From assembly GCA_002315155.1 (NCBI GenBank), contig DCFY01000007.1, positions 1-5,169 on the forward strand: 5,169 bases of DNA, in the 5' to 3' direction. Both the position numbers and the translations under genes were made by a program. Origin of the DNA: Megamonas sp. UBA1792. GTDB taxonomy: Bacteria > Bacillota_C > Negativicutes > Selenomonadales > Selenomonadaceae. Within the stretch, counting starts at the first letter, position 1, and each line of letters starts with the position of its first letter. Below the pieces are notes generated by a model. The model had not been told where the DNA came from, did no database searches, and worked only from the letters and a program-made list of their open reading frames with translations. Positions 1-5,169 of the stretch are shown here, piece by piece.

Positions 1-62
1 TGCCAATGGTACCAGGTGGCAAACGCCTTGATCAAATGATAATGGGAGGGAACGAAGGATGA
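1..62 (+). CDS. ilvB: Acetolactate synthase large subunit, C-terminal end only (partial)
   Basis: Only the last 19 codons are present. They are read from position 3 and stop at TGA 60-62. The tail contains PMVPGGKRLDQMI, which resembles the usual C-terminus of the thiamine-diphosphate-dependent catalytic subunit of acetohydroxyacid synthase (PMVPxGxxLDxMI). The identification rests on this short match plus the ilvN gene that follows directly and overlaps it by 3 nt (ATGA). The catalytic subunit condenses two pyruvates to acetolactate, or pyruvate with 2-ketobutyrate, in valine, leucine and isoleucine synthesis. The 5' part and the promoter lie outside the window. Confidence 0.85.
   Translation, partial: PMVPGGKRLDQMIMGGNEG
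44..50 (+). promoter_or_regulatory. Ribosome binding site of ilvN
   Basis: GGGAGGG lies 8 nt before the ATG at 59, inside the last codons of ilvB. It supports the ATG that overlaps the ilvB stop as the true ilvN start. Confidence 0.7.
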
Positions 63-559
63 AGAAGTTTTTACTGGCGGTTCTCGTAGATAATAAACCG
101 GGTGTTTTGACACATGTAGCTGGACTTATCAGCCGCCGTGCTTTTAATATTGAAAGTATTTCTGCTGGTTATACCGAAGAAGCGGATGTAACACGTATTA
201 ATATTGTTGTGTCAGTTGATAGCGAACAAGAACTTGATCAGGTTGTCAATCAGCTTTCAAAGCTCATTGATGTTATTAAAATTGTCAATCTCAGCGAGGT
301 TGACTCGATTAAGCGTGAACTTGTTATGATTAAGGTAAGGGCAACACCGCAGACGCGTGCGGATATTATCAATGTTGTCAACATTTTTCGTGCAAAGATT
401 GTTGACGTGAGTCGTGAAAATGTCGTTATCGAACTCACTGGTGAGCAAAGCAAGATTGATGCAATTTGCGAAGTTCTTGCTGACTATGAGATTCTTGAAA
501 TTGCCCGTACAGGAGCCATTGCACTTTCGCGAGGTCCAATACCAGCAAAAGAGATGTAA
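59..559 (+). CDS. ilvN: Acetolactate synthase small (regulatory) subunit
   Basis: The product is 166 aa, the usual length for the regulatory subunit of acetohydroxyacid synthase. Residues about 4-77 form an ACT domain: the DNKPGVLTHVAGLISRR segment with G15 and N30 is the typical effector-binding loop and helix. Residues about 84-157 match the C-terminal ALS small-subunit domain, with VRATPQTR and the closing ARTGAIALSRG signature. In this family the subunit stimulates the catalytic IlvB and gives feedback inhibition by valine. The ATG overlaps the ilvB stop (ATGA), so the two subunits are probably translationally coupled and made together. No ilvC follows; the next gene is an unrelated rubrerythrin with its own promoter. 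I see no clear terminator just after the stop codon. Identification is secure. Confidence 0.97.
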   Translation: MKKFLLAVLVDNKPGVLTHVAGLISRRAFNIESISAGYTEEADVTRINIVVSVDSEQELDQVVNQLSKLIDVIKIVNLSEVDSIKRELVMIKVRATPQTRADIINVVNIFRAKIVDVSRENVVIELTGEQSKIDAICEVLADYEILEIARTGAIALSRGPIPAKEM

Positions 560-584
560 GAATGATAAAAAACCTTGAGATAAT

Positions 585-598
585 AGTGAGAAGTGAGA
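585..598 (+). repeat. Tandem 7-bp direct repeat upstream of the rubrerythrin promoter
   Basis: AGTGAGA occurs twice head to tail and ends 16 nt before the -35 element of the rubrerythrin promoter. A short inverted repeat, AAGT-gaga-ACTT (591-602), overlaps the second copy. The position would suit an activator site, but a repeat this short can arise by chance. Confidence 0.3.
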
Positions 599-614
599 AC
601 TTACTGAAAACAAA

Positions 615-643
615 TTGACCTTTCCTGGCAATTGCTATATAAT
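615..643 (+). promoter_or_regulatory. Sigma-A-type promoter of the rubrerythrin gene
   Basis: TTGACC (615-620) and a consensus TATAAT (638-643) are separated by exactly 17 nt, so this is a near-perfect vegetative promoter. Transcription should begin around 650, giving a leader of about 48 nt before the ATG at 698. The spacer contains the 8-bp palindrome GCAATTGC (628-635). The promoter sits in the ilvN-rubrerythrin gap and implies that rubrerythrin is transcribed separately from ilvBN. Confidence 0.85.
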
Positions 644-650
644 TAGTAAT

Positions 651-665
651 AGAGAATCATTATTA
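651..665 (+). promoter_or_regulatory. Possible PerR-type operator at the rubrerythrin start site
   Basis: The 15-mer AGAGAATCATTATTA matches the Bacillus PerR box (TTATAATnATTATAA) at 10 of 14 fixed positions, including the central AATnATTAT. It lies 7-21 nt downstream of the -10 element, over or just after the predicted start site, where a repressor would block transcription. Rubrerythrins are known PerR targets in some clostridia, which makes peroxide-responsive control plausible. The left half is weak, so this is an inference. A Fur-like reading also fits the right half. Confidence 0.4.
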
Positions 666-683
666 AAAAATGCAGACAGGAAA

Positions 684-692
684 AAGGAGAGG
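684..692 (+). promoter_or_regulatory. Ribosome binding site of the rubrerythrin gene
   Basis: AAGGAGAGG contains a strong AGGAG core 8 nt before the ATG at 698. It fixes the start codon and suggests efficient translation, as expected for an abundant stress protein. Confidence 0.85.
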
Positions 693-697
693 TTTTT

Positions 698-1234
698 ATG
701 GAATTAAAAGGTTCACAGACAGAAAAAAATTTATGGTCAGCTTTTGCCGGAGAATCTCAGGCGCGTAACAAGTACACGTATTATTCCTCGAAGGCAAAAA
801 AAGATGGTTATGTACAGGTTTCTAATATTTTTGCGGAAACGGCCGACAATGAAAAAGAACATGCAAAGATTTGGTTTAAGCTTGTTGCTGGTATTGGTAC
901 GACTGCAGAAAATCTGAAGGCTGCTGCTGCTGGCGAACATTATGAATGGACGTCGATGTATCCTGGTTTTGCGAAGATTGCTCATGAAGAAGGGTTTACG
1001 AAGATTGCTAATCTCTTTGAAGCTGTTGCAAAAATAGAAAAGGAACATGACGAAAGATATGAAATTCTTCTGGCAAACGTTGAGGCGGATAAAGTATTCA
1101 AAAAAGATGAAAAAGTTATCTGGCAGTGCGCAAATTGCGGCTATGTTTGCATAAGTCCAAAGGCACCGCAAGTTTGTCCGGTATGTGATCACCCACAATC
1201 CTACTTTCAGGTTATGGCAAAAAACTATAAATAA
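698..1234 (+). CDS. rbr: Rubrerythrin (diiron peroxidase with rubredoxin domain)
   Basis: The product is 178 aa, the usual length for classical rubrerythrin. Residues about 1-135 form the ferritin-like four-helix domain. It starts with [19 protein letters not shown] (E19) and has two ExxH pairs typical of diiron ligands, E52/H55 in NEKEH and E114/H117 in EKEH, with further acidic residues in the EWTSMYP and HEEGF segments (E83, E97, E98). Residues about 139-178 form a C-terminal rubredoxin domain with two Cys pairs, C144/C147 (CANC) and C160/C163 (CPVC), which bind one iron. In this family the protein reduces hydrogen peroxide to water in the anaerobe cytoplasm, with electrons passing through the rubredoxin iron to the diiron site. 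The gene has its own strong promoter, a possible PerR operator, a strong RBS and a strong terminator, so it is a monocistronic stress gene. All key ligands appear intact. Confidence 0.97.
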   Translation: MELKGSQTEKNLWSAFAGESQARNKYTYYSSKAKKDGYVQVSNIFAETADNEKEHAKIWFKLVAGIGTTAENLKAAAAGEHYEWTSMYPGFAKIAHEEGFTKIANLFEAVAKIEKEHDERYEILLANVEADKVFKKDEKVIWQCANCGYVCISPKAPQVCPVCDHPQSYFQVMAKNYK

Positions 1235-1261
1235 GCAGTAAAAAGAGGCAAATAAATGAAG

Positions 1262-1302
1262 ACGATGGATACGGCTGAGCAGCTGTGTCTATCGTTTTTT
1301 TT
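1262..1302 (+). terminator. Intrinsic terminator after the rubrerythrin gene
   Basis: Arms 1262-1276 and 1281-1295 form an uninterrupted 15-bp stem (three of the pairs G-T wobble) capped by a GAGC tetraloop. A run of eight T (1295-1302) follows. It starts 27 nt after the rubrerythrin stop and should end that transcript efficiently, separating it from the yaaR operon. Read on the opposite strand there is no matching strong T-run, so it works mainly in the + direction. Confidence 0.92.
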
Positions 1303-1472
1303 ATACAGACACAGTGTGAAATTTCTATATGATTCACGCAGCACGCCTGGTAAAAAAATATAGGTATATAGTTGTTTACGGGATAGATCTTGCGTTTGCA
1401 GCTATAGGATAGGAAGCCTATGATATGGTTAAGGACACGAAGGTTCTTCTTTATTATACTTTGCGTATCATA

Positions 1473-1501
1473 TTGCTTATTTAGTTGAAAACAATTATAA
1501 T
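1473..1501 (+). promoter_or_regulatory. Probable promoter of the yaaR-holB-ricT-trmN6-rsmI operon
   Basis: A consensus TATAAT (1496-1501) has a weak -35, TTGCTT (1473-1478), at the optimal 17-nt spacing. The predicted start is near 1508, giving a leader of about 70 nt before yaaR. A second -35-like TTGAAA (1485-1490) with TATAAA (1505-1510) has only a 14-nt spacer and is less likely. Because a strong terminator lies upstream, some promoter is needed in this region. Confidence 0.55.
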
Positions 1502-1534
1502 TTATATAAAGTAGGCAGTATATGCTTTCTTTCA

Positions 1535-1551
1535 GCAAAATGGTGTTTTGC
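1535..1551 (+). other. Small hairpin in the yaaR leader
   Basis: GCAAAA-tggtg-TTTTGC is a perfect 6-bp inverted repeat with a 5-nt loop. It lies between the predicted start site and the yaaR RBS and ends 26 nt before the ATG. There is no T-run after it, so it is not a terminator. It could be an operator, a 5' stabilising hairpin, or chance in AT-rich DNA. Confidence 0.35.
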
Positions 1552-1577
1552 AATGAAGAGTAGAGGATGTTAGAGCG

Positions 1578-2024
1578 ATGAAAATAGATGCCGTAAATAC
1601 GCAGAGAACACTTCCTACCGTTGAACATGAATCAAATGCACGTATAAAAGAAACGGGAAGCGATTTTTCGTCAGAGCTTTCGCAGAGTCAGGATAATATG
1701 TCGATGGAAGAGATGCAGAAACTTCTTGATAAAATCGACGAACAAGGGGCAAAACTGACACAGACACCGACGTATGATGAGTTGAAATCGTATCGCGATC
1801 TTGTTAAGACGTTTGTCGGTGAGGCTGTATCACGTATGTATACGCTTAATTCCCAATCGGGTTGGGATCGTATGGGTCGTCAAAAGGTTTATACGACTGT
1901 GCGGAAAATTGATAAGAAACTTGAAGAAATGGCCGAGGATATAAGGCTCGGACAAGCAGACCAGCTAGGCATTATTGCCAAACAGGACGCGATTCGCGGG
2001 ATGCTTGTAGATATCTATATGTAA
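1578..2024 (+). CDS. yaaR: YaaR family protein (DUF327)
   Basis: The product is 148 aa, which fits the DUF327/YaaR family. The N-terminal 45 residues are polar and probably disordered. Residues about 45-148 carry the family core: EELQKLLD-like helix (MEEMQKLLDKID), YDELKSYRDLVKTFVGEAV, a GRQKVYTTVRKIDKKLEEM segment, and the C-terminal AIRGMLVDIYM signature. No enzyme motif, signal peptide or membrane segment is visible and no molecular function is established for the family. Its conserved place directly before holB, as in Bacillus, is the best clue. The ATG at 1578 has a modest RBS (AGAGGA, 1562-1567, 10 nt upstream). The stop overlaps the holB start by one base (TAATG), which suggests translational coupling. 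Confidence 0.9.
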   Translation: MKIDAVNTQRTLPTVEHESNARIKETGSDFSSELSQSQDNMSMEEMQKLLDKIDEQGAKLTQTPTYDELKSYRDLVKTFVGEAVSRMYTLNSQSGWDRMGRQKVYTTVRKIDKKLEEMAEDIRLGQADQLGIIAKQDAIRGMLVDIYM

Positions 2025-3025
2025 TGGCTGCTATGAAATGGGAAGATGTTATTGGGCAGGAAAAAGCTGTTGTGCAGCTTAAGACGCTGATGAAAGAAGA
2101 GCGTATGCCGCATGCACTGCTTTTTTGTGGCCCGGAGGGTGTAGGGAAGCTGCTCGTTGCTCAGGTATTGGCGGCGGCACTGCTTTGTGAGCATACAGAG
2201 GGTCCTTGTGGACAGTGTCCATCGTGTCAGGCGTTTCAGACGGGAATGCATCCGGATTTGTATACGATTGTGCCGGAAAGCAAAGGAAAAGCAGCCAAAA
2301 GTATTAAAATTGAGCAGATTCGTGAAGTGCAGGCTGAGATTGCACGTATGCCGTATCTTTCAGATAAGCGTGTTGTTATTTTTGACGGGGCCGATACAAT
2401 GAATGAAGCCGCAGCAAATCGTTTACTCAAGACGCTTGAAGAGCCGACAGGGCAAGTGATCTTTATCCTCATTACGGGGAAAAAGGCAAGTCTGCTGGAT
2501 ACGATTGTATCACGCTGCATGATGGTGAACTTTGGATCACTACCGCGTCCGGCATTGGTAAAGGCACTTTGTGGTCGGAATATGCCGGAATCAGTTGCTG
2601 TCGAACTGGCAGCACTTGCGGATGGAAGCTTTGGCAAAGCATTGGAATTGTTTGAAAATGGCGGGCTGATCCTTCGGGATGAAACGCTGGACTTTATAGA
2701 GCAAGTGTCAGCCATGGAGATGCCGGCTGTATGGGAGCTTGCACAAAAACTTGGCGGACTGACACGGGAAAAGCTGCAGGAGTGGCTTTCTTATCTGACA
2801 ATGATTCTGAGGGATATGCTGGTACTCTATGGAAATGGAGCACCGGAGCTTCTTTATAATCAGGCGGCAGCTGAACGTATTGCAATGCTTTTACCGGATT
2901 TTTCCGAAAAAAAAGTATTTGCACTGCTGGAAATCGTAAAGCTTATTGAGATACGGCTTGTTTCAAATGTGAATACAAGACTGCTTATGGAGCAGTTTTT
3001 ACTAAAAATACGCGAGTTATCATAG
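2024..3025 (+). CDS. holB: DNA polymerase III delta' subunit (clamp loader)
   Basis: The product is 333 aa, typical for Firmicute delta'. It carries an AAA+ fold: the N-terminal WEDVIGQEKAVVQLK segment, a P-loop-like GPEGVGKL (36-43), a four-cysteine zinc module C55, C62, C65, C68 followed by HPDL, a Walker-B-like VVIFDGAD (117-124), NRLLKTLEEP (132-141), and the SRC motif at 163-165 that defines clamp-loader subunits. The C-terminal helical part (about 210-333) mediates pentamer assembly in this family. The P-loop ends in K-L instead of K-T/S and the Walker B lacks the DExx acid pair, in keeping with a delta' that assists rather than drives ATP hydrolysis. Its role is loading the beta sliding clamp at replication forks. 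The ATG at 2024 has no clear RBS and overlaps the yaaR stop, so reinitiation is likely. An in-frame ATG at 2033 is an alternative start. Confidence 0.95.
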   Translation: MAAMKWEDVIGQEKAVVQLKTLMKEERMPHALLFCGPEGVGKLLVAQVLAAALLCEHTEGPCGQCPSCQAFQTGMHPDLYTIVPESKGKAAKSIKIEQIREVQAEIARMPYLSDKRVVIFDGADTMNEAAANRLLKTLEEPTGQVIFILITGKKASLLDTIVSRCMMVNFGSLPRPALVKALCGRNMPESVAVELAALADGSFGKALELFENGGLILRDETLDFIEQVSAMEMPAVWELAQKLGGLTREKLQEWLSYLTMILRDMLVLYGNGAPELLYNQAAAERIAMLLPDFSEKKVFALLEIVKLIEIRLVSNVNTRLLMEQFLLKIRELS

Positions 3026-3031
3026 AGGAGG
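3024..3031 (+). promoter_or_regulatory. Ribosome binding site that sets the GTG start of ricT
   Basis: AGAGGAGG overlaps the holB stop and lies 7 nt before GTG 3039. There is no in-frame ATG nearby, so this site decides the non-ATG start. Confidence 0.8.
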
Positions 3032-3038
3032 CTGCAAG

Positions 3039-3872
3039 GTGCAGAATGTTGTAGGTATACGCTTCAAAGAAGCGGGGAAAATATATTATTTCAGTCCGGG
3101 AAATCTCAAGATTGAAAAGAACGATGATGTTATTGTAGAAACTGCACGTGGAGTAGAGTATGGCATAGCTGTTATTGCACCACGGGATGTAGAGGAAGCA
3201 GATGTTGTACTGCCGCTCAAAACAGTACAGCGCAAGGCTGTACCGGAAGATCGGATTAAGGTCAAAGAAAATGAAGTCAAGGAAAAGGAAGCTTTCAAGA
3301 TCTGCGAAAAGAAGATTGCGACACATAGTTTGCCGATGAAGCTTATCGACGTAGAGTATACGTTTGATGTCAATAAAATCATTTTTTACTTCACAGCAGA
3401 TGGACGGATTGATTTTCGTGAACTTGTCAAGGATCTTGCATCGGTTTTTCGTACGCGTATCGAGCTGCGCCAGATTGGTGTGCGCGATGAAGCGAAGCTC
3501 ATGGGGGGCATTGGTTGTTGTGGCAGACCGCTTTGCTGTGCAACATTTCTCGGTGATTTTGAGCCGGTATCAATTCGTATGGCGAAGGATCAGAATTTAT
3601 CGCTGAATCCGACGAAGATATCAGGAATTTGTGGTCGTCTCATGTGTTGTCTGAAATACGAAAATGACTGCTACTGCGATGCCTGCCCACGCAAGAAGAT
3701 TGTACCGCCGAAGCAAGGCAGCAGGGTTGTTTCTGTCGATGGCGAGGGCAAGGTCATTTCGCTTAATAACCAGCGTAAAACAGCAACGATACTGCTGGAC
3801 GATAGTAAAACAATTGTGGCTTCATGGGAGGACGTTGTCGAAAAAGATGAACCTTCAGCTGAAACCGAATGA
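3039..3872 (+). CDS. ricT: PSP1-domain protein, RicT/YaaT-like
   Basis: The product is 277 aa from a GTG start and matches the PSP1/YaaT family throughout: VGIRFKEAGKIYYF at the N-terminus, MKLIDVEYTFD (100-110), FYFTADGRIDFRELVKDLA (116-134), TRIELRQIGVRDEAK (139-153), the Cys-rich GGIGCCGRPLCC (156-167), LGDFEPVSIRMAKDQNLSLN (171-190) and GICGRLMCCLKYEND (196-210). In B. subtilis RicT acts in the cytoplasm with RicA and RicF as an Fe-S protein complex that promotes RNase Y-dependent mRNA maturation and affects sporulation and biofilm formation. Neither partner is encoded here. Eleven cysteines are present; C211, C213 and C216, plus C160, look additional to the usual family set. The location after holB is the conserved one. 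The 3' end overlaps the next gene by 26 nt. Confidence 0.93.
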   Translation: MQNVVGIRFKEAGKIYYFSPGNLKIEKNDDVIVETARGVEYGIAVIAPRDVEEADVVLPLKTVQRKAVPEDRIKVKENEVKEKEAFKICEKKIATHSLPMKLIDVEYTFDVNKIIFYFTADGRIDFRELVKDLASVFRTRIELRQIGVRDEAKLMGGIGCCGRPLCCATFLGDFEPVSIRMAKDQNLSLNPTKISGICGRLMCCLKYENDCYCDACPRKKIVPPKQGSRVVSVDGEGKVISLNNQRKTATILLDDSKTIVASWEDVVEKDEPSAETE

Positions 3873-4578
3873 ACGGCTTGATGATCTGCTCGTAAGTGGC
3901 CGGAAAATTATTCAGAACGAAACAGAGTTTTGTTTTTCGCTTGATGCTGTGCTGCTCGCTGGCTTTGCGAAGGCAAAAAAAAGCTTCCATATGCTTGATC
4001 TTGGTACGGGAACAGGGGTCATACCGCTTCTTATGGCAAATAAGGTTTGTCGCATTGATGCAATCGAAATCAGTTCGGTTATGGCGGAGCTGGCACAGCG
4101 AAATGTGGAAATCAATGGATTGGCAAGTCAAATTACGATTAAAGAAGGGGATTACTGTAACATACGGGAACTTTACGCAGCAGAGTTTGCGGATCTCGTT
4201 GTTGTGAACCCACCGTACCGCCCCGTTGCACATGGACAGACAAATGCACTGACGGGGGTTGCACGGGCGCGCCATGAGGTTACGGCAACGCTTACTGACG
4301 TCATATCGGCAGCACGCTATGCGCTGAAGTTCCATGGGCGCTTTGCCATGGTGCATTTACCAGAGCGTCTGGGGGAGATTCTTGTAGCAATGCATGAAAA
4401 TCATATTGAGGCAAAACGACTTTGCTTTGTTCAACCGAAGGCAGATAAGGCACCAAATATGATGCTTATCGAAGGGATTGCAGGTGGAAAACCAGGGGGG
4501 CTTAAAGTATTGCCTCCACTTATCGTCCATAAGGATGATGGCAGCTATACAGGAGAACTGTTGAAATACTATGAATGA
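3847..4578 (+). CDS. trmN6: tRNA1(Val) A37 N6-methyltransferase-like protein (YabB family)
   Basis: From ATG 3847 the product is 243 aa, as expected for the YabB/TrmN6 family. The N-terminus LKPNERLDDL...FCFSLDAVLLAGF is the family signature. SAM-binding motif I is LDLGTGTGVIPLL (50-62), the acidic residue ending motif II is in DAIEIS (71-76), and the catalytic NPPY (121-124) is that of N6-adenine methyltransferases. A PKADKAPNMMLIEG segment (197-210) closes the Rossmann fold. In the family the enzyme methylates N6 of A37 next to the tRNA anticodon; the exact tRNA target here is unproven. The frame is open further upstream, inside ricT, but those residues do not resemble the family, so I choose 3847. 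A GGGAGGA (3826-3832) lies 14 nt upstream, rather far, and the 26-nt overlap with ricT suggests coupling. The first gene after ricT in Bacillus, yabA, is absent. Confidence 0.92.
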   Translation: MNLQLKPNERLDDLLVSGRKIIQNETEFCFSLDAVLLAGFAKAKKSFHMLDLGTGTGVIPLLMANKVCRIDAIEISSVMAELAQRNVEINGLASQITIKEGDYCNIRELYAAEFADLVVVNPPYRPVAHGQTNALTGVARARHEVTATLTDVISAARYALKFHGRFAMVHLPERLGEILVAMHENHIEAKRLCFVQPKADKAPNMMLIEGIAGGKPGGLKVLPPLIVHKDDGSYTGELLKYYE

Positions 4579-4584
4579 AATAAT

Positions 4585-4590
4585 AGAGGA
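4585..4590 (+). promoter_or_regulatory. Ribosome binding site that sets the rsmI start
   Basis: AGAGGA lies 7 nt before ATG 4598. It favours this start over the in-frame ATG at 4571, which overlaps the trmN6 stop and would add nine residues of no family likeness. Confidence 0.65.
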
Positions 4591-4597
4591 AAACAGG

Positions 4598-5169
4598 ATG
4601 GATGAAAGAATAAAAGAACCAGGTATACTTTACTTGTCAGCGACGCCAATCGGCAATCTTGAGGATATGACCTATCGATCGGTACGTATACTTGCTGAGG
4701 TCGAACTTATTGCGGCAGAAGATACGCGTCATACACGTCACCTTTTGACGCATTTCGATATACATACCCGGCTTACGAGTTATCATGAACATAACAAGTT
4801 TACGAAAGGGCCGGAGCTTATTGAATATCTTCTGAGTGGAAAAGATCTTGTTTGTGTTAGTGATGCCGGATTGCCGGGAATCGCTGATCCGGGCAGCCAC
4901 CTTGCACAGCTTGCGATTGAGGCGGGGATAAGTGTATCGCCGCTGCCGGGGGCAAATGCAGCATTGTCCGCATTGATTTGTTCGGGCCTTGATACGACAA
5001 TTTTTACGTTCGTTGGGTTTTTGCCGAAGACGGGAAAAAAACGCAAGGAAGTACTCGCGTGCCTGCCAAAACGAGAGGAAACGCTTATTTTCTATGAGGC
5101 ACCTCATCATTTGAAAGCAACGCTCAAGGAATTAAGTGATACATTTGGTAGTTCGCGTCGTGCGGTAGC
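4598..5169 (+). CDS. rsmI: 16S rRNA C1402 2'-O-methyltransferase, 3' end cut by window edge
   Basis: The visible 190 residues cover about two thirds of a family that is normally near 280-290 aa. No stop codon occurs before the edge. They show the RsmI/YraL tetrapyrrole-methylase fold: GILYLSATPIGNLEDMT (9-25), LIAAEDTRHTRHLL (37-49), SDAGLPGIADPG (87-98), the SAM-site PLPGANAALSAL (114-125), FVGFLP (137-142) and FYEAPHH (164-170). In the family RsmI adds the 2'-O-methyl of m4Cm1402 in the ribosomal P site, which supports decoding accuracy; RsmH adds the N4-methyl. The gene starts 19 nt after trmN6 and is in the same operon. In B. subtilis the equivalent is yabC/yraL-type, also downstream of yabB, but with the GIY-YIG gene yazA between; that gene is missing here. 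Confidence 0.95.
   Translation, partial: MDERIKEPGILYLSATPIGNLEDMTYRSVRILAEVELIAAEDTRHTRHLLTHFDIHTRLTSYHEHNKFTKGPELIEYLLSGKDLVCVSDAGLPGIADPGSHLAQLAIEAGISVSPLPGANAALSALICSGLDTTIFTFVGFLPKTGKKRKEVLACLPKREETLIFYEAPHHLKATLKELSDTFGSSRRAV

Larger units (their letters stand above)
1303..1577. other. AT-rich intergenic region between rubrerythrin terminator and yaaR
   Basis: These 275 nt hold no gene that I can support. From left to right there is an AGACACAG (1307-1314) complementary to the 3' arm of the upstream terminator, a weak 5-bp inverted repeat ATAGG-aag-CCTAT (1410-1420 region), a 22-codon hydrophobic reading frame at 1420-1488 that may be chance, a probable promoter at 1473-1501, and a GCAAAA/TTTTGC hairpin at 1535-1551. 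I see no tRNA, recognisable riboswitch core or T-box motif. Confidence 0.6.

Noticed and set aside
257..631. Open frame of 124 codons on the - strand over ilvN
   Set aside because: It is the antisense of a well-conserved ilvN and its product has no recognisable domain.
1410..1420. ATAGG/CCTAT inverted repeat as a second terminator
   Set aside because: A 5-bp stem with a 3-nt loop and no following T-run is too weak.
1303..1577. Riboswitch, T-box or small RNA in the long gap
   Set aside because: I could find no conserved core motif, no specifier-loop or antiterminator pattern, and no second terminator.
1568..1582. Four-codon upstream frame (ATG TTA GAG CGA TGA) ending on the yaaR start
   Set aside because: The only RBS-like sequence directly abuts its ATG, which is too close for initiation; it is probably chance.
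1212..1628. Open frame of 138 codons on the - strand across the intergenic region
   Set aside because: It crosses the strong terminator and runs into yaaR. The product is a low-complexity mix rich in Ile, Tyr and Ser, as expected from translating AT-rich non-coding DNA.
3664..3846. Upstream extension of the trmN6 frame inside ricT
   Set aside because: The extra 61 residues are the +1 shadow of the ricT C-terminus, Arg-rich and unlike the family; ATG 3847 gives the normal length and N-terminal motif.
4571..4597. Earlier ATG for rsmI overlapping the trmN6 stop
   Set aside because: It adds nine non-conserved residues and lacks a close RBS, whereas ATG 4598 has AGAGGA at 7 nt.
4637..5110. Open frame of 157 codons on the - strand
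   Set aside because: It lies fully inside rsmI, which has clear family motifs in the + frame; the antisense product resembles no family I know and has no RBS support.

Overview
The window looks like a low- to mid-G+C anaerobic Firmicute. The evidence is a rubrerythrin, strong AGGAGG-type Shine-Dalgarno sites, and a gene block (yaaR-holB-ricT/yaaT-trmN6/yabB-rsmI) that matches the Bacillus subtilis tmk-to-yabC neighbourhood. The codon use and the mix of genes would suit a member of the Negativicutes, but I cannot fix the taxon from sequence alone. Every gene I can support is on the + strand.

Layout. (1) Positions 1-559: the last codons of ilvB, overlapping by 3 nt with a complete ilvN. Together these are the catalytic and regulatory subunits of acetohydroxyacid synthase (branched-chain amino acid synthesis). 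(2) Positions 560-1302: a monocistronic rubrerythrin unit with its own near-consensus sigma-A-type promoter, a PerR-box-like element near the expected transcription start, and a very strong intrinsic terminator. (3) Positions 1303-1577: an AT-rich non-coding stretch carrying a probable promoter for the next operon and a small hairpin in its leader. (4) Positions 1578-5169: a tightly packed operon of yaaR (DUF327), holB (DNA polymerase III delta'), ricT/yaaT (PSP1 domain), trmN6-like tRNA adenine methyltransferase and rsmI (16S rRNA C1402 2'-O-methyltransferase). rsmI runs off the right edge. Junctions in this operon are overlaps or gaps of 13-19 nt, so translational coupling is likely.

How the genes work together. 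The operon is a housekeeping set: clamp loading for replication, an RNA-maturation cofactor, and tRNA and rRNA modification. It is not a dedicated accessory system. Compared with B. subtilis, yabA and the GIY-YIG gene yazA are missing from between the retained genes, and tmk and yaaQ are not directly upstream. The rubrerythrin is an independent oxidative-stress gene between the two metabolic and housekeeping units.

I found no mobile element, CRISPR array, tRNA or rRNA, and no convincing new system. The points most worth checking are the cysteine-rich additions in the RicT-like protein and the putative PerR operator of the rubrerythrin gene.
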